Shown: in pieces, positions 43,938-52,788 of the stretch
Position numbering within the stretch: position 1 is the stretch's first letter
Layout of the letters: every line of letters begins with the position of its first letter
From: Sphingomonas sp. CBMAI 2297
GTDB lineage: Bacteria; Pseudomonadota; Alphaproteobacteria; Sphingomonadales; Sphingomonadaceae
DNA: 64,000 nt
Reading direction: 5' to 3'
NCBI RefSeq assembly: GCF_029870595.1
Contig: NZ_JAPDIR010000008.1
Span: 62,001 to 126,000, forward strand
The notes under the pieces: generated by a model
Databases searched by the model: none
What the model was told of the DNA's origin: nothing
What the model saw: the letters and a program-made list of their open reading frames with translations, nothing else
Made by a program: the position numbers and the translations under genes

Positions 43938-45596
43938 TCAGCCGAATGACGGCGAGCCGTCGGCCCAGCCGGACGCCTGCCACAGGATGTTGAACTGCTC
44001 CTGCAATTGCGGCTGCATCGGCGCGGCGAGATCGGCGACCTGAAGCTCAGGCAGGAAGAGCTCCGGCTTGCGGATCCTGCGGCCGCCGCCGCGGGCGCGC
44101 GTCAACTCGACATCCTCCACCCCGCGGAATGCGATGCCGGCGACGGCCGGACCGGTTAGCCCTACGTCCGCGAGCACGCTGGCAAGCCGCTCGAGATGCA
44201 TAGCAATCGATGCTTCCAGCTCGCGGCCATCCACGAGGATTTGGGGATCATCATCGATCCGGGCCCCGATCATCGCCTCGAATTCGATCAACCCGGGGCG
44301 GACCAGGCGGGTACGCCACCGGGTCTCCGGGTTATTTTCGGTCTGGATGAGCGGCAGCCCATAGCTCCACCACTGACGCTCATCCGAATTCGACTGTACC
44401 CGGGCCTGGCTGTCAGGGGGAAAGCGCAGCGCCGCTGCAAGGGCGGTCTTGGGATCGAGGGTCGGCCGGTCCATCGCGGCCAGCGGCACGATGCGCAGCG
44501 TCATGCTGGGCATGGCGACGATCTCGGGAAGCCCGCCGCGCATGCGATCCATCTCCAATTCCGAAATCGCGGTACGCGCCGCTTCCCAGCGGTGATCGAC
44601 CTGCGGCGCCGCAGGGGCCGGCGGCGCCACACGAATCCGGGAGCGCCCCACCTTCTCGAACGCATCGATCGCGCCGATCAGGGTTCCGGCGCGTGTATTG
44701 AGTTCCCGGATCGCGTCCAAAGTACTCTGCTGCATGCCGTGCCGCACATCATAGTCGGTCTTCGGCCAGGCCATGTTGGGGTTGCGGCCCATCACATGAA
44801 TGCGCTCATAGACCAGCTCCATGAGGGACGTGTTCGCCGCGCGCAGCGCCATCGCAGCCTCCTGCAGGGCCGCGTCCTCGAAATCGAAGGCTGCACCAGT
44901 CCAGGTGGCTGCCATATCGTCTAGCGGGTCCAGCGCCTTGCGCGGATAGGGCGTTCCGAAATTGTGCTCGCGCAGGAACTGGCGCAGCAGCTCCGGGATC
45001 TGCAGGCGGTAACGCTGCAACAGTTCGACGTCGTGGGGATGCGGCTCGGCCGGCGGCGCAGTCGCCCGAAGGACCTCGTCGTCCAGGATCAGGCGAAGGG
45101 TGCTTTCCAGATCCTTTTGAAGCCCAGCCCGGGCCGCCTGACGCTCCTCGTCGGTCGCATCGGCCGGGCAGTGAAAGAGGATCGGCCGTTTGAAGTGGGT
45201 AAGGTCGAACGGAAGGGGATGCTCGTCAGGATGGCCCATGGCCGTGTTCATGACGCCGATCATCCTGCCCCACCCGCGCGATTTCAGCGCCCAGCCATGT
45301 TCGAGCAGGACGTTGGGGTTGGGCGAGAGCTGGCCCTTGGCGCGCGTGGCAACGTGCGTGAGGTCGGACAGGAAGGCGACTGCTCTGTCGATCTTGCCGA
45401 AGATGGTGTCCGCGAGCGGTGGCATCCCCGGCACATCCACGGTGTCACGATCGGCGCGAAGCTCACGATCGGCAGGGTCGACGTCCGCGTCTGCATTGAC
45501 GGCTCGTATGGCGCGGTCGAGCGCCCACTGGATAAATCCGCGACCGACCCGGTTCTCCGTGTCGCTTTGCCAGGAATAGAAGATATGGTGCGGCAT
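43938..45596 (-). CDS. TIR-like domain protein
   Basis: 552 residues. The N-terminus HIFYSWQSDTENRVGRGFI is typical of a TIR-like sensor/effector domain. It continues with IFGKIDRAVAFLSDLTHV and PNPNVLLEHGWALKSRG; the last contains the N-V-x-x-E block with a possible catalytic Glu near residue 99. Such domains consume NAD+ or make signalling nucleotides in phage defence. The C-terminal 350 residues are unknown, with a helical middle. First gene of an operon with the downstream nuclease protein. Confidence 0.68.
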   Translation of the reverse strand: MPHHIFYSWQSDTENRVGRGFIQWALDRAIRAVNADADVDPADRELRADRDTVDVPGMPPLADTIFGKIDRAVAFLSDLTHVATRAKGQLSPNPNVLLEHGWALKSRGWGRMIGVMNTAMGHPDEHPLPFDLTHFKRPILFHCPADATDEERQAARAGLQKDLESTLRLILDDEVLRATAPPAEPHPHDVELLQRYRLQIPELLRQFLREHNFGTPYPRKALDPLDDMAATWTGAAFDFEDAALQEAAMALRAANTSLMELVYERIHVMGRNPNMAWPKTDYDVRHGMQQSTLDAIRELNTRAGTLIGAIDAFEKVGRSRIRVAPPAPAAPQVDHRWEAARTAISELEMDRMRGGLPEIVAMPSMTLRIVPLAAMDRPTLDPKTALAAALRFPPDSQARVQSNSDERQWWSYGLPLIQTENNPETRWRTRLVRPGLIEFEAMIGARIDDDPQILVDGRELEASIAMHLERLASVLADVGLTGPAVAGIAFRGVEDVELTRARGGGRRIRKPELFLPELQVADLAAPMQPQLQEQFNILWQASGWADGSPSFG

Positions 45597-45639
45597 TCAG
45601 GTGGCGATTCTCGTCGTTATTGCGGACGTCCTCGCTAAC

Positions 45640-45734
45640 ATGCCTGCCTGGTCCAGGCATTAGCGACGCACTTCCCTCGTGGAATGATTGTCATCAATGA
45701 CACTTTACCTGTTAGTGCTTGGTAGAGTGTCATT
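45640..45734. promoter_or_regulatory. Inverted repeats upstream of the TIR-like operon
   Basis: ATGCCTG / CAGGCAT (45640-45646 and 45654-45660), a short TGTCA-TCAA-TGACA palindrome (45690-45703), and AATGACACT / AGTGTCATT (45696-45704 and 45726-45734). The two TGTCA-type repeats share half-sites, as operators do. They lie 44-138 bases before the TIR-like start and next to the stop of the sigma-like gene. Confidence 0.45.
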
Positions 45735-45770
45735 GGCGACATCTATCGGCAAATCACCGTCCAGTCCCGT

Positions 45771-46451
45771 TCAGGTCGGCGGCGGCGCCCGAAGACGCTC
45801 GATCAATGCATCCACTTCGTCCATTTCCGTCTCGAGACCGACCAGCGCCGCCCGCAATCGCATCAGGACGAAATCGTGCGGCAAGAAATGCCGGGCAAGC
45901 CAGCCACGCCGGTCAATATGAGAGATGCGACCGGTCAGCGATTCGATCGCACTGGCGCACCGGTCACGATCGGCGAGGGCAGTATCGATCTTGCGCTGCC
46001 ACGCCCTCGTCCGCGCCTTGGCACGGCGTATGTCATCGCGCTCAGCCTTCGCGGCAATGCGTTGCGCTCTCGCCGCCGCCGCATTCTCGACCTGCTCGCA
46101 CCTAGCGCGCTGCGCGGCCGCCCGCTCCTCGCGCTTCTCGAGCGCGTAGCGCCGGACCGCCGGGCTGCCCACCGGCCCGACCATGCGAACGAACCAGCTC
46201 AATCTGCGCCGCGCCTTGTGTTCGATCTGCGAAACACGCTGGCCGGAAAGACCCATGACATCGCCGATCTCGCGGAGCGTTCGGAGCCGGCCCCTTCCAA
46301 GCCCATGACGATGGCGAATGACGTCTTCCTCCTGCGATGTCAGAAGCGACAGTATCGTGTCGATCGCTGAGCCGTGTCCGGCCCGGTTCGCCGCCTCGAG
46401 CGCTTCGATCGCCTGCTGTCCCATTTCGGCGGCGCTCCCGAGAATGTCCAT
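45771..46451 (-). CDS. Sigma-70 region-4-like DNA-binding protein
   Basis: 226 residues from ATG 46451, which has an excellent GGAGGAG 8 bases upstream. Residues about 35-85 are LTSQEEDVIRHRHGLGRG, then TLREIGDVMGLSGQRVSQIEHKARRRL, a textbook sigma region 4.2. Regions 1-3 are missing. The rest is a long charged coiled coil (EERAAAQRARCEQVENAAAA). It may bind -35-like elements as a regulator rather than act as a full sigma factor. Confidence 0.78.
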   Translation of the reverse strand: MDILGSAAEMGQQAIEALEAANRAGHGSAIDTILSLLTSQEEDVIRHRHGLGRGRLRTLREIGDVMGLSGQRVSQIEHKARRRLSWFVRMVGPVGSPAVRRYALEKREERAAAQRARCEQVENAAAARAQRIAAKAERDDIRRAKARTRAWQRKIDTALADRDRCASAIESLTGRISHIDRRGWLARHFLPHDFVLMRLRAALVGLETEMDEVDALIERLRAPPPT

Positions 46452-46499
46452 TCGCTGCTCCTCCTTCCGCCAGCAGGCGGCCACCGTCCAGCCGAGCGA

Positions 46500-47138
46500 T
46501 CAAAGCGGTGCCAGCCGTGACACCATCGGCTGCGTCTTCAGATTTCCGCCCGGCCGACGGTGCAGATCGATGATACGGCCTGCCGCCGGCGTGAAGTCCA
46601 TCAACCCGGCCACCGTCTCATAGGATGTGTTTGGCCCGAAATAGCGCTTCGCGCCGTGCCACTTCCGCCCCTCGATCAGGCGGACCCGGTACGTGCCCGC
46701 AGGCACCGGCAGGGACACCCGGTCATTGGCGGCAACATAGATCGACAGTGCATGGGTGTTCGTATCCGGGTCCACCAATTGCTCCACAGCGTTGGCATCA
46801 GCGGCCGCGATCGTGAGATGGCTTCGCGCGACCAGACCTATCACATTGCCCGCGACCGTTACCGATCCGCTTTCCGGAAACGGCTGCGCCGGCTCAAGAT
46901 CAGGAATCCAGCCATGACGCTGCGCGTCCCCATAAAATGGGATTAGGATCAGCAGCAGGCTGAGCACCGGCAGGGCGAAACGAACAGCGATCGCCGCCGC
47001 CGACGGTTGCCGGCGATATCGCTGGTGGCTCGGATCAAGCCAGGCCGCCTCGATCCGCCCCCTTCCCTCATTCCATCTCGTCCGGTTAGCGCGCTGTCTG
47101 TAGCGCTCGCGCATATAGTCGCGATCATCAATGCCCAT
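46500..47138 (-). CDS. Membrane-anchored hypothetical protein
   Basis: 212 residues. A basic cytoplasmic start (MRERYRQRANRTRW), one hydrophobic segment (about 48-68), then a periplasmic part predicted beta-rich with YVAANDRVSLPVPAGTYRVRLIEG. This last block resembles short periplasmic ligand-binding motifs. Not recognised by name. It lies between the sigma-like gene and the relaxase on the same strand. Confidence 0.65.
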   Translation of the reverse strand: MGIDDRDYMRERYRQRANRTRWNEGRGRIEAAWLDPSHQRYRRQPSAAAIAVRFALPVLSLLLILIPFYGDAQRHGWIPDLEPAQPFPESGSVTVAGNVIGLVARSHLTIAAADANAVEQLVDPDTNTHALSIYVAANDRVSLPVPAGTYRVRLIEGRKWHGAKRYFGPNTSYETVAGLMDFTPAAGRIIDLHRRPGGNLKTQPMVSRLAPL

Positions 47139-47183
47139 TGAGCAGTCGCCTCCTGCCGAATGTCCGGGCCGCTGACGTCTCGG

Positions 47184-47384
47184 TCAAAACCAACCGTCCT
47201 TGCGGCCTTCGCCCGTGTCGCGAAGGTTTCGGCCGTCGATGGCGGAGCGGCGGATCTCCAGCTCGACCTCATCACCCTTGCGCCGGGTGCGGAAGTCCGC
47301 ATTGCTGAGGCCGTTGCGCCGGGCATAGTCCTCGGCGGCCTTCTCGCTGCCGAACTTGCCGCCTTCGTCAAAATCCCATGCCAT
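47184..47384 (-). CDS. Small DUF-type protein downstream of the relaxase
   Basis: 66 residues from ATG 47384; AAGGAG lies 8 bases upstream. It is hydrophilic, starts MAWDFDEGGKFGSEKAAEDYAR, and carries a basic-acidic strand region (TRRKGDEVELEIRR). It lies 46 bases after the relaxase stop on the same strand, so it is part of the mobilisation transcript. Confidence 0.65.
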   Translation of the reverse strand: MAWDFDEGGKFGSEKAAEDYARRNGLSNADFRTRRKGDEVELEIRRSAIDGRNLRDTGEGRKDGWF

Positions 47385-47430
47385 CGTCACTCTCCTTGCT
47401 TTCAGCCGGCACCGCGCCGACCGTTCGTCA

Positions 47431-50400
47431 TCAAAGATCAAGGCCCAGGCTGCGCTCGGGCAGCGGCGGCAGCAGGTCTGCCTTTTCGGGCTTGAGATCC
47501 GGGGGCGCCTTGAGGCCGTCGCCCTTGATCGGTGCTGCGGGCTCAAGCGGCCCGTCCGGAATGGGGGGAAGATCGGCGAGGATGTCCGGCTGATCCGCGA
47601 GGTTGATCCCGTCGATCGGGCCGGGATCGAACTTCACCGGCTTGGCGCCGCCCTTCTTGCCGTCGATATCGAGGCGGCCGACCGTCTCTAGGGCCGAGGT
47701 CTTGTTGCCGGCATTGTGGTCGAGCTGGCGTTCGAGCTTTTCCTTATCGTCCACGATCATGGTGAGTTCGTCGCGCACCCGCGTCACGCCCACATTGAAC
47801 AGGCGCTGGTTCGACAGGTTGCGCTCATGGCTGTCCATGACCGTGATCGCCTTGTCGGTGGTGATGCCCTGCGCCATGTGCATGTTGAGCGCGTAGGCGA
47901 GGTCCAAACGCGAGAGCATCGGATCGCCCGGCGCCAATGTCAGGGTCTGATTGCCCGCCGTCTCGACGGTGATGCCCGAGGCATCGGCCGAGATGATCCG
48001 GGCGAGCGCCGCGTTGTGCAGGTCGCGCGGCTTGTCGTTCGCGGTCCAGCGGATGCGATCCCCCTCGCGGACATGCAGATCCTTCTTCTCGGTGAGTTCG
48101 AGCCGGTCCCGCTTTTCGGTGGGCGAGAGGCGCTGCGGGTCGAAGCGAATCTTGCGGCGCCCATCGACCAGTTCGACCTTGCCCGAGGGCAGCACCCTGG
48201 AGACGTCATAGCGTCCCTGCGCGAGCCCGACGTCCTGCGCGCCGCCGCGGCCGACATCGAGGGTGAGGCCGGGCCGATAGCTGGCGGCGTAGCGAAGCTC
48301 CTCGCGGGTCAGGTTCACGCGGTCATAGACGATGAGATGGATGCCCTCGCCCCGCACGGTGCCCTCGGCGGCAAGGCCGTCCTGGATGCGCTGGTTGATG
48401 ATGGCGCGGGACTCCCGGCCAGACGCAAACACCTGGGTCGCGGCACGGTCGTCCGCCCCCAGCGCGAGCCACCTGTCGGCGGCCTCTTCGGGCGGGTTCG
48501 CGCTTTCGTGGACGTTATCGCCCAGCACCTTCATCGCCTCGCCCGCCTTACCGACATTGGCGAGCGCGGCGACGGTGCGCAGCGTGTCGGTCCGCTGACG
48601 GATATTCTCGTCCATTCGGGCCATCGTGCCGCCGGCGGCCTGGATCATCGCGAAGGACTTGCCGGCGTCGATCGAGGAGAGCTGCTGGCGATCGCCAACC
48701 AGCACGAGCTTGTCGATGCCGAGCGCCTCGACGATGCTGTGAAGCTTCAGCATGTCGGCGCTGGAGACCATCGAGGTCTCGTCCACGACCAGCATCGCGC
48801 CGCCGAGCCGCTCGCGCGCCTCCTCGTAGCGCGGCGTATCGCGCTCGGTCAGGTAGCGCTCGTTGGCGAGCACGAACGAGGCGATCGTCTGGCTCTTGAT
48901 CCCGGCCCCTTCGGCGAGGTCGGCGACCATCTTGTTCTGGAAGGCCAGGCCCAGCACATCCTTGCCTTCGCCTTCCGCGATCCGGGCAACCGCCTGCAGC
49001 ATGGTCGACTTCCCGGCGCCGGCGACGCCCTGGACAGTCACGGTCCGATCTTCGGAGGAGAGGATCAGGGTCGCGGCTGCGAGCTGCCCCGCATTGAGCG
49101 GGCGATCGGCGACCTCCTGCAGGCGGGCGGGCCCATCCTGCGCGGGGAGTATCGGCACCGCCTTGCCCACGCCCGCATCGACCGCCTTGAGAACGGCTTC
49201 CTCGGTGCGCAGCGCCTCCTGGGTGGTCACCATCCGGACGCCCTTGTCGCCGGCGCGGGCGACACCGGGGATTAGCTGGCGGTTGTCGTAGAGCTGCTCG
49301 ATCCGGTGCTCGACCGTCTCGATGGTGACGCCCTTCAGGCCGAGGTCCAGCGCGGTCTTGGAGAGCTTGTTGACGTCGAACGCCGCCTCGCGTTCGGCGA
49401 GGATGCGGACGGCCGAGGCTACCGCCAATTGCGTCCGGGCGACGGCCGGCGATTTGGTGGCGCGGGCAAGGCCGCTGTCGATCAGCGGATCGGGCGAGCG
49501 AAGGAAGCCGCCGATGAGATCGCGCGCGCCGGCGATCGCGTCGGTGACCGCCCGGAAGCCCCGCTCCAGCTTGTTGTCGGCGGCGCCCTGCCCTGCCCGG
49601 GCCAGCGCCGAGGCGAGCAGTCCTTTGCCGTCGAACCCGAGCTCCGCCGCCTTGTCGATCCATCCTTTGAGGAGCCCGTCGCGGTCCTCGACATTGAGCT
49701 TGGGATCGCGGGTGGTGGTGGTCACGCCGTCGCGCCCCTTGGCCGAGACGATGCCGAGCTCGGCCGCCTTCTCGAGGATCGCCTCGCGCCGTTGGCTGAA
49801 GGCATCGATGATCGCCTTGGGCACGCCCATGATCTCGAACGTGCCGTGCTTGCCCTTGAGCTCGACCTGGTAGCCGAGCTTCTCCAGCCCGGCGCGCAGG
49901 TAGGCGTGGTAGATCGCCCCGACGACCGCGTTATTCGACCAGATCTTGTCGGCGTGCAGCGCCTGCCATTTGCCGTCGGGCATCTGGGTCAGATTGGCGA
50001 TGACGGAGTGGACATGGGCCTGCGGATCGAGCGCGCGACTGGTGTCGTGCTGGAACAGCGCATAGACGAGCTTGCCGGTCGGCACCGGCACCTTGCGACC
50101 CTCGACGTCCTTGCGCCCTTCGGCGAGATTCTTCTCGACCCAGGCCATGGTTTTCTGGACCGCGACCATGTTGGCGGCGAGCACCCGCTTGTCGCCGGCG
50201 ACATAGGCCATGACCGACACGGACTTGGGCGCGGAGAAGGTGAGGTCGACACCGTTGCGCCGGTTTTCGACCTGGGCGACGCCCTCTCCGCTCGGCAGGA
50301 CGCCGCTCAGAATCTGCTCGAAGCTTTCGCGGCTGACTTCGCCTTCAAGCGCGAGGGCTTCGGCCCCTGCCCCGCCCCAGGCACTGACCTCGGAGGAGCC

Positions 50401-50490
50401 ATCGGCCGTGTAGTAATTGTCCTTGAAGTCGTCCTTCGCGAAATAGTTCGCGGCGCCTGATGCGGAACGGACGGCGGCGACCGAGAGCAT
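47431..50490 (-). CDS. traI: MobF-family relaxase-helicase (TraI/TrwC-like)
   Basis: 1019 residues. The N-terminal relaxase domain has a Tyr-rich start (NYFAKDDFKDNYY) and the three-His motif around HDTSRALDPQAHVHSVIANL (about 148-166). The helicase part has Walker A GVAGAGKST near 487 and DETSM in Walker B, followed by VGDRQQL. It nicks one strand at oriT, stays bound to its 5' end and unwinds the plasmid. Shorter than F TraI (1756), close to R388 TrwC (966). It lies 3 bases after the traD stop. Confidence 0.93.
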   Translation of the reverse strand: MLSVAAVRSASGAANYFAKDDFKDNYYTADGSSEVSAWGGAGAEALALEGEVSRESFEQILSGVLPSGEGVAQVENRRNGVDLTFSAPKSVSVMAYVAGDKRVLAANMVAVQKTMAWVEKNLAEGRKDVEGRKVPVPTGKLVYALFQHDTSRALDPQAHVHSVIANLTQMPDGKWQALHADKIWSNNAVVGAIYHAYLRAGLEKLGYQVELKGKHGTFEIMGVPKAIIDAFSQRREAILEKAAELGIVSAKGRDGVTTTTRDPKLNVEDRDGLLKGWIDKAAELGFDGKGLLASALARAGQGAADNKLERGFRAVTDAIAGARDLIGGFLRSPDPLIDSGLARATKSPAVARTQLAVASAVRILAEREAAFDVNKLSKTALDLGLKGVTIETVEHRIEQLYDNRQLIPGVARAGDKGVRMVTTQEALRTEEAVLKAVDAGVGKAVPILPAQDGPARLQEVADRPLNAGQLAAATLILSSEDRTVTVQGVAGAGKSTMLQAVARIAEGEGKDVLGLAFQNKMVADLAEGAGIKSQTIASFVLANERYLTERDTPRYEEARERLGGAMLVVDETSMVSSADMLKLHSIVEALGIDKLVLVGDRQQLSSIDAGKSFAMIQAAGGTMARMDENIRQRTDTLRTVAALANVGKAGEAMKVLGDNVHESANPPEEAADRWLALGADDRAATQVFASGRESRAIINQRIQDGLAAEGTVRGEGIHLIVYDRVNLTREELRYAASYRPGLTLDVGRGGAQDVGLAQGRYDVSRVLPSGKVELVDGRRKIRFDPQRLSPTEKRDRLELTEKKDLHVREGDRIRWTANDKPRDLHNAALARIISADASGITVETAGNQTLTLAPGDPMLSRLDLAYALNMHMAQGITTDKAITVMDSHERNLSNQRLFNVGVTRVRDELTMIVDDKEKLERQLDHNAGNKTSALETVGRLDIDGKKGGAKPVKFDPGPIDGINLADQPDILADLPPIPDGPLEPAAPIKGDGLKAPPDLKPEKADLLPPLPERSLGLDL

Positions 50491-50493
50491 GGA

Positions 50494-52359
50494 TCAGATC
50501 CCCATGTCGAGATCGTCCTGGTCACGGCCCGCGGCGAAGCCCTGACGCAGTTCGATGAGGGTCTGATCCTCGACTTGCGGCGCCTGCGGTGACGGTCCGC
50601 GCCGGTCGTCGGCGGGCCGCTGGCCGGTCTCCTGCTGGGCGTCCCTGCCGCGCGCGCCGTCCTCCTTGCCGCCGCCCGCTCCCTTCGCCTGCGGGGGCAC
50701 CGGCCGGTCATCGCTACGCGGGGCGGTACGATGGGTTTCGGCGGCCTGGTCCTCGCTCGGCGACTGCAGGATCCGCGCCGCCATTTCCTTCGCAAGATTG
50801 GTTGGCTCGACCACCTCATCCACGATCTGGACGGCGCCGTCCCTGCCGCCGGCCTCACCGCCCTCCTCGTCGAAAATCTCCTCCCCGCGCTTGGACCGGA
50901 CGGGCTGCATCACGGGACGCTTCAGGAAGCCCGGCGCCACGATGGGGTAGTTCTTCCATTCGAGAAGGATGCGCGCGGCCGGGAAACCGTCGGGGAATTT
51001 CACGAACCCGTGCATCGAGGGCAGGTTGGTGATGTCGTCGGGGATCACGAGGGGCTCGACCTGCTTGCGCGGAGTCAGGGTCGAGGCGTCGCGATTGTTG
51101 TTGTAGCCGTAGCTATAGGCCTCATCCATCTGCCGCACTTCGCGGTTGCCGATGTACTGCGAGCACTCCTCGGCGGTCTTGAACTCGCTGGTCGCGAGGA
51201 TGAGCTTGGAGCGGGCGAGCGAGGCGAGATTTCGCGCGCCTTCCTCGCCATAGACCTCGACCAGCTTCTGGAAGCTGTGGAGCCCCAGGATCATTGCGCC
51301 GCCGAAGTTCCGCGCGGTCTGCAGGCCCTTCTCGATCGCAGGCAGGCGGTGCAGCGCGCCGACCTCATCGAACATGAACCAGGTCCGCAAGCTGCGCGTG
51401 CGCGGCAGCGTCATGAGGCTGGTGATGGCGATGTTCATCCAGAGCGTCAGCAGCGGCCGGTTCATCTCCAGATCGTCGTAGTCGGAGGTGACGAACAGGA
51501 TCGATCCGGGCGCGCGCTCGGTGGTCATCCAGTGCCGGATCGAGAACGGCTCTCCTTCGTCGGGCAGGAAACGCAGGACCTGCGCATTGGTGTTGAAGAC
51601 GGCGCGGATCGATTCCGCCATGCGGGCCGCTTCCGGGGCGGTCAGCGGGTCGGCGATGGTGTTCGCGAGGAAGCGATGCACCCGCTTCAAATCGGCGGTC
51701 ATCAGGTTCTCGGCGAGCGCCAGGTTGGTGGTCTGGCCGCGCTCCTGAAGCCGGACGCACATCTCGATGAACAGGGTGCGGGCCGCGAGCGCCCAGAAGG
51801 GCTCGGACGAGCCGCCATCGGAGGGAATGAGCGCCGCGGCGGCCGACGTGAAATGGCTGTAGGTCGAGCAGTCGTTGAAGATCGACCAGGCCGGGCAGCG
51901 CTGGTCCATCGGGTTCAGGATCGTGTCGCGCATGGGATCGTAGAAGGCTTCGACATAGGCGCCGGTGAGATCGAAGATCACGGCGCTGTCCTGGCGCTGG
52001 CGCATCTGGCTGACCAGACTCCTGAGCTCGGTGGTCTTGCCCGCGCCGGTGGTGCCGATCAGCATGGAATGGGACTGCTCGAGGCGGTGCGGATAGGGGA
52101 TGCCGGCGAGCGTATAGGGATGGTGGATGCCGCCCGCCTTCCGTGTCGCGAACGGCAATTTGAGCACGGCGGCGGACGAGCGGCCGGGGAAGAACTCGCG
52201 CGCGTCCTCCGCGAATTTTTCCGCATTGTGCTGCGCGATTTCGGAGACCAGCACGGCGCGATCGACCAGCATGGCGCCGCGCTCATGGCGTTCCTGAAGG
52301 ATCGAACGCCCACGCCTGCGCGAGATGTCGACGAACCAGATGGTGAGTGGCGCGACCAC
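50494..52359 (-). CDS. traD: TraD type IV coupling protein, open part after the in-frame stop
   Basis: 621 residues from a possible GTG at 52359 inside the second membrane segment. It contains Walker A GTTGAGKTT (about 95-103), Walker B AVIFDLTGAY, the TraD block WFMFDEVGALHRLPAI, and a charged C-terminal tail rich in Gln, Glu and Arg. TraD/VirD4 ATPases bring the relaxase-DNA complex to the channel. If translation restarts here, a protein with one membrane segment could result; whether it works is unknown. It is followed by traI. Confidence 0.75.
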   Translation of the reverse strand: MVAPLTIWFVDISRRRGRSILQERHERGAMLVDRAVLVSEIAQHNAEKFAEDAREFFPGRSSAAVLKLPFATRKAGGIHHPYTLAGIPYPHRLEQSHSMLIGTTGAGKTTELRSLVSQMRQRQDSAVIFDLTGAYVEAFYDPMRDTILNPMDQRCPAWSIFNDCSTYSHFTSAAAALIPSDGGSSEPFWALAARTLFIEMCVRLQERGQTTNLALAENLMTADLKRVHRFLANTIADPLTAPEAARMAESIRAVFNTNAQVLRFLPDEGEPFSIRHWMTTERAPGSILFVTSDYDDLEMNRPLLTLWMNIAITSLMTLPRTRSLRTWFMFDEVGALHRLPAIEKGLQTARNFGGAMILGLHSFQKLVEVYGEEGARNLASLARSKLILATSEFKTAEECSQYIGNREVRQMDEAYSYGYNNNRDASTLTPRKQVEPLVIPDDITNLPSMHGFVKFPDGFPAARILLEWKNYPIVAPGFLKRPVMQPVRSKRGEEIFDEEGGEAGGRDGAVQIVDEVVEPTNLAKEMAARILQSPSEDQAAETHRTAPRSDDRPVPPQAKGAGGGKEDGARGRDAQQETGQRPADDRRGPSPQAPQVEDQTLIELRQGFAAGRDQDDLDMGI

Positions 52360-52788
52360 GAAAACCGAGACGAGGATCGAGCCGATCAGCGCCCGGATGG
52401 TGGTCTCTCAGGCCTGCTGCACGGCCGGGATATAGGGCACCACGGGCATGACCGTTTTGTAGATCTCGCCATTGGGCAGGGTGACGTTGACGCGCTTGTT
52501 GGGATTGAGGTCGACCCAGTTCCAGAGCGCCGAATAGATCTTCATGCAGACGAGCTGGAATCCGTGCTCGTGGAGGCGGATCGAGAGGATGACGAACCAG
52601 GCCGCGAGGAAGGCGAAGAACCAGACCATGATGGGCAGCCGCGCGCCCGAAAACCACATCAGCATCTCGTGGGTGAGAAGCTGTGAGCCGCGGGTGAAAT
52701 TGCCCGAGTTTCGCTGCACGCGGCCGCGCGCAGAGTGGTGGGTCAGCGGGATGTTTTTCCCGTTCGAGCGGATGTCCTCACGCGCCAT
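50494..52788 (-). pseudogene. traD: traD coupling protein gene interrupted by an in-frame TGA
   Basis: From ATG 52788 to the stop at 50494 the frame is continuous (765 codons) except for TGA at 52408-52410. The segment before it (127 codons) has the first membrane anchor (PIMVWFFAFLAAWFVILSI); directly after it comes the second anchor (ALIGSILVSVFVVAPLTIWF), in frame. So this is one TraD gene with a nonsense codon, likely TGG (Trp) to TGA. Everything downstream looks intact. The product as read would be an inactive 126-residue fragment. Confidence 0.8.

Noticed and set aside
47716..49275. A 519-codon plus-strand reading frame
   Set aside because: It is antisense to the relaxase and owes its length to high G+C.
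52408..52410. Selenocysteine at the TGA of traD
   Set aside because: No TraD is known to use selenocysteine and no SECIS-like hairpin is evident right after the codon; a nonsense change from Trp is simpler.
50731..52686. A 651-codon plus-strand reading frame
   Set aside because: It is antisense to traD, which has clear ATPase motifs; the plus frame is Arg/Gly/His-rich with no known domain.
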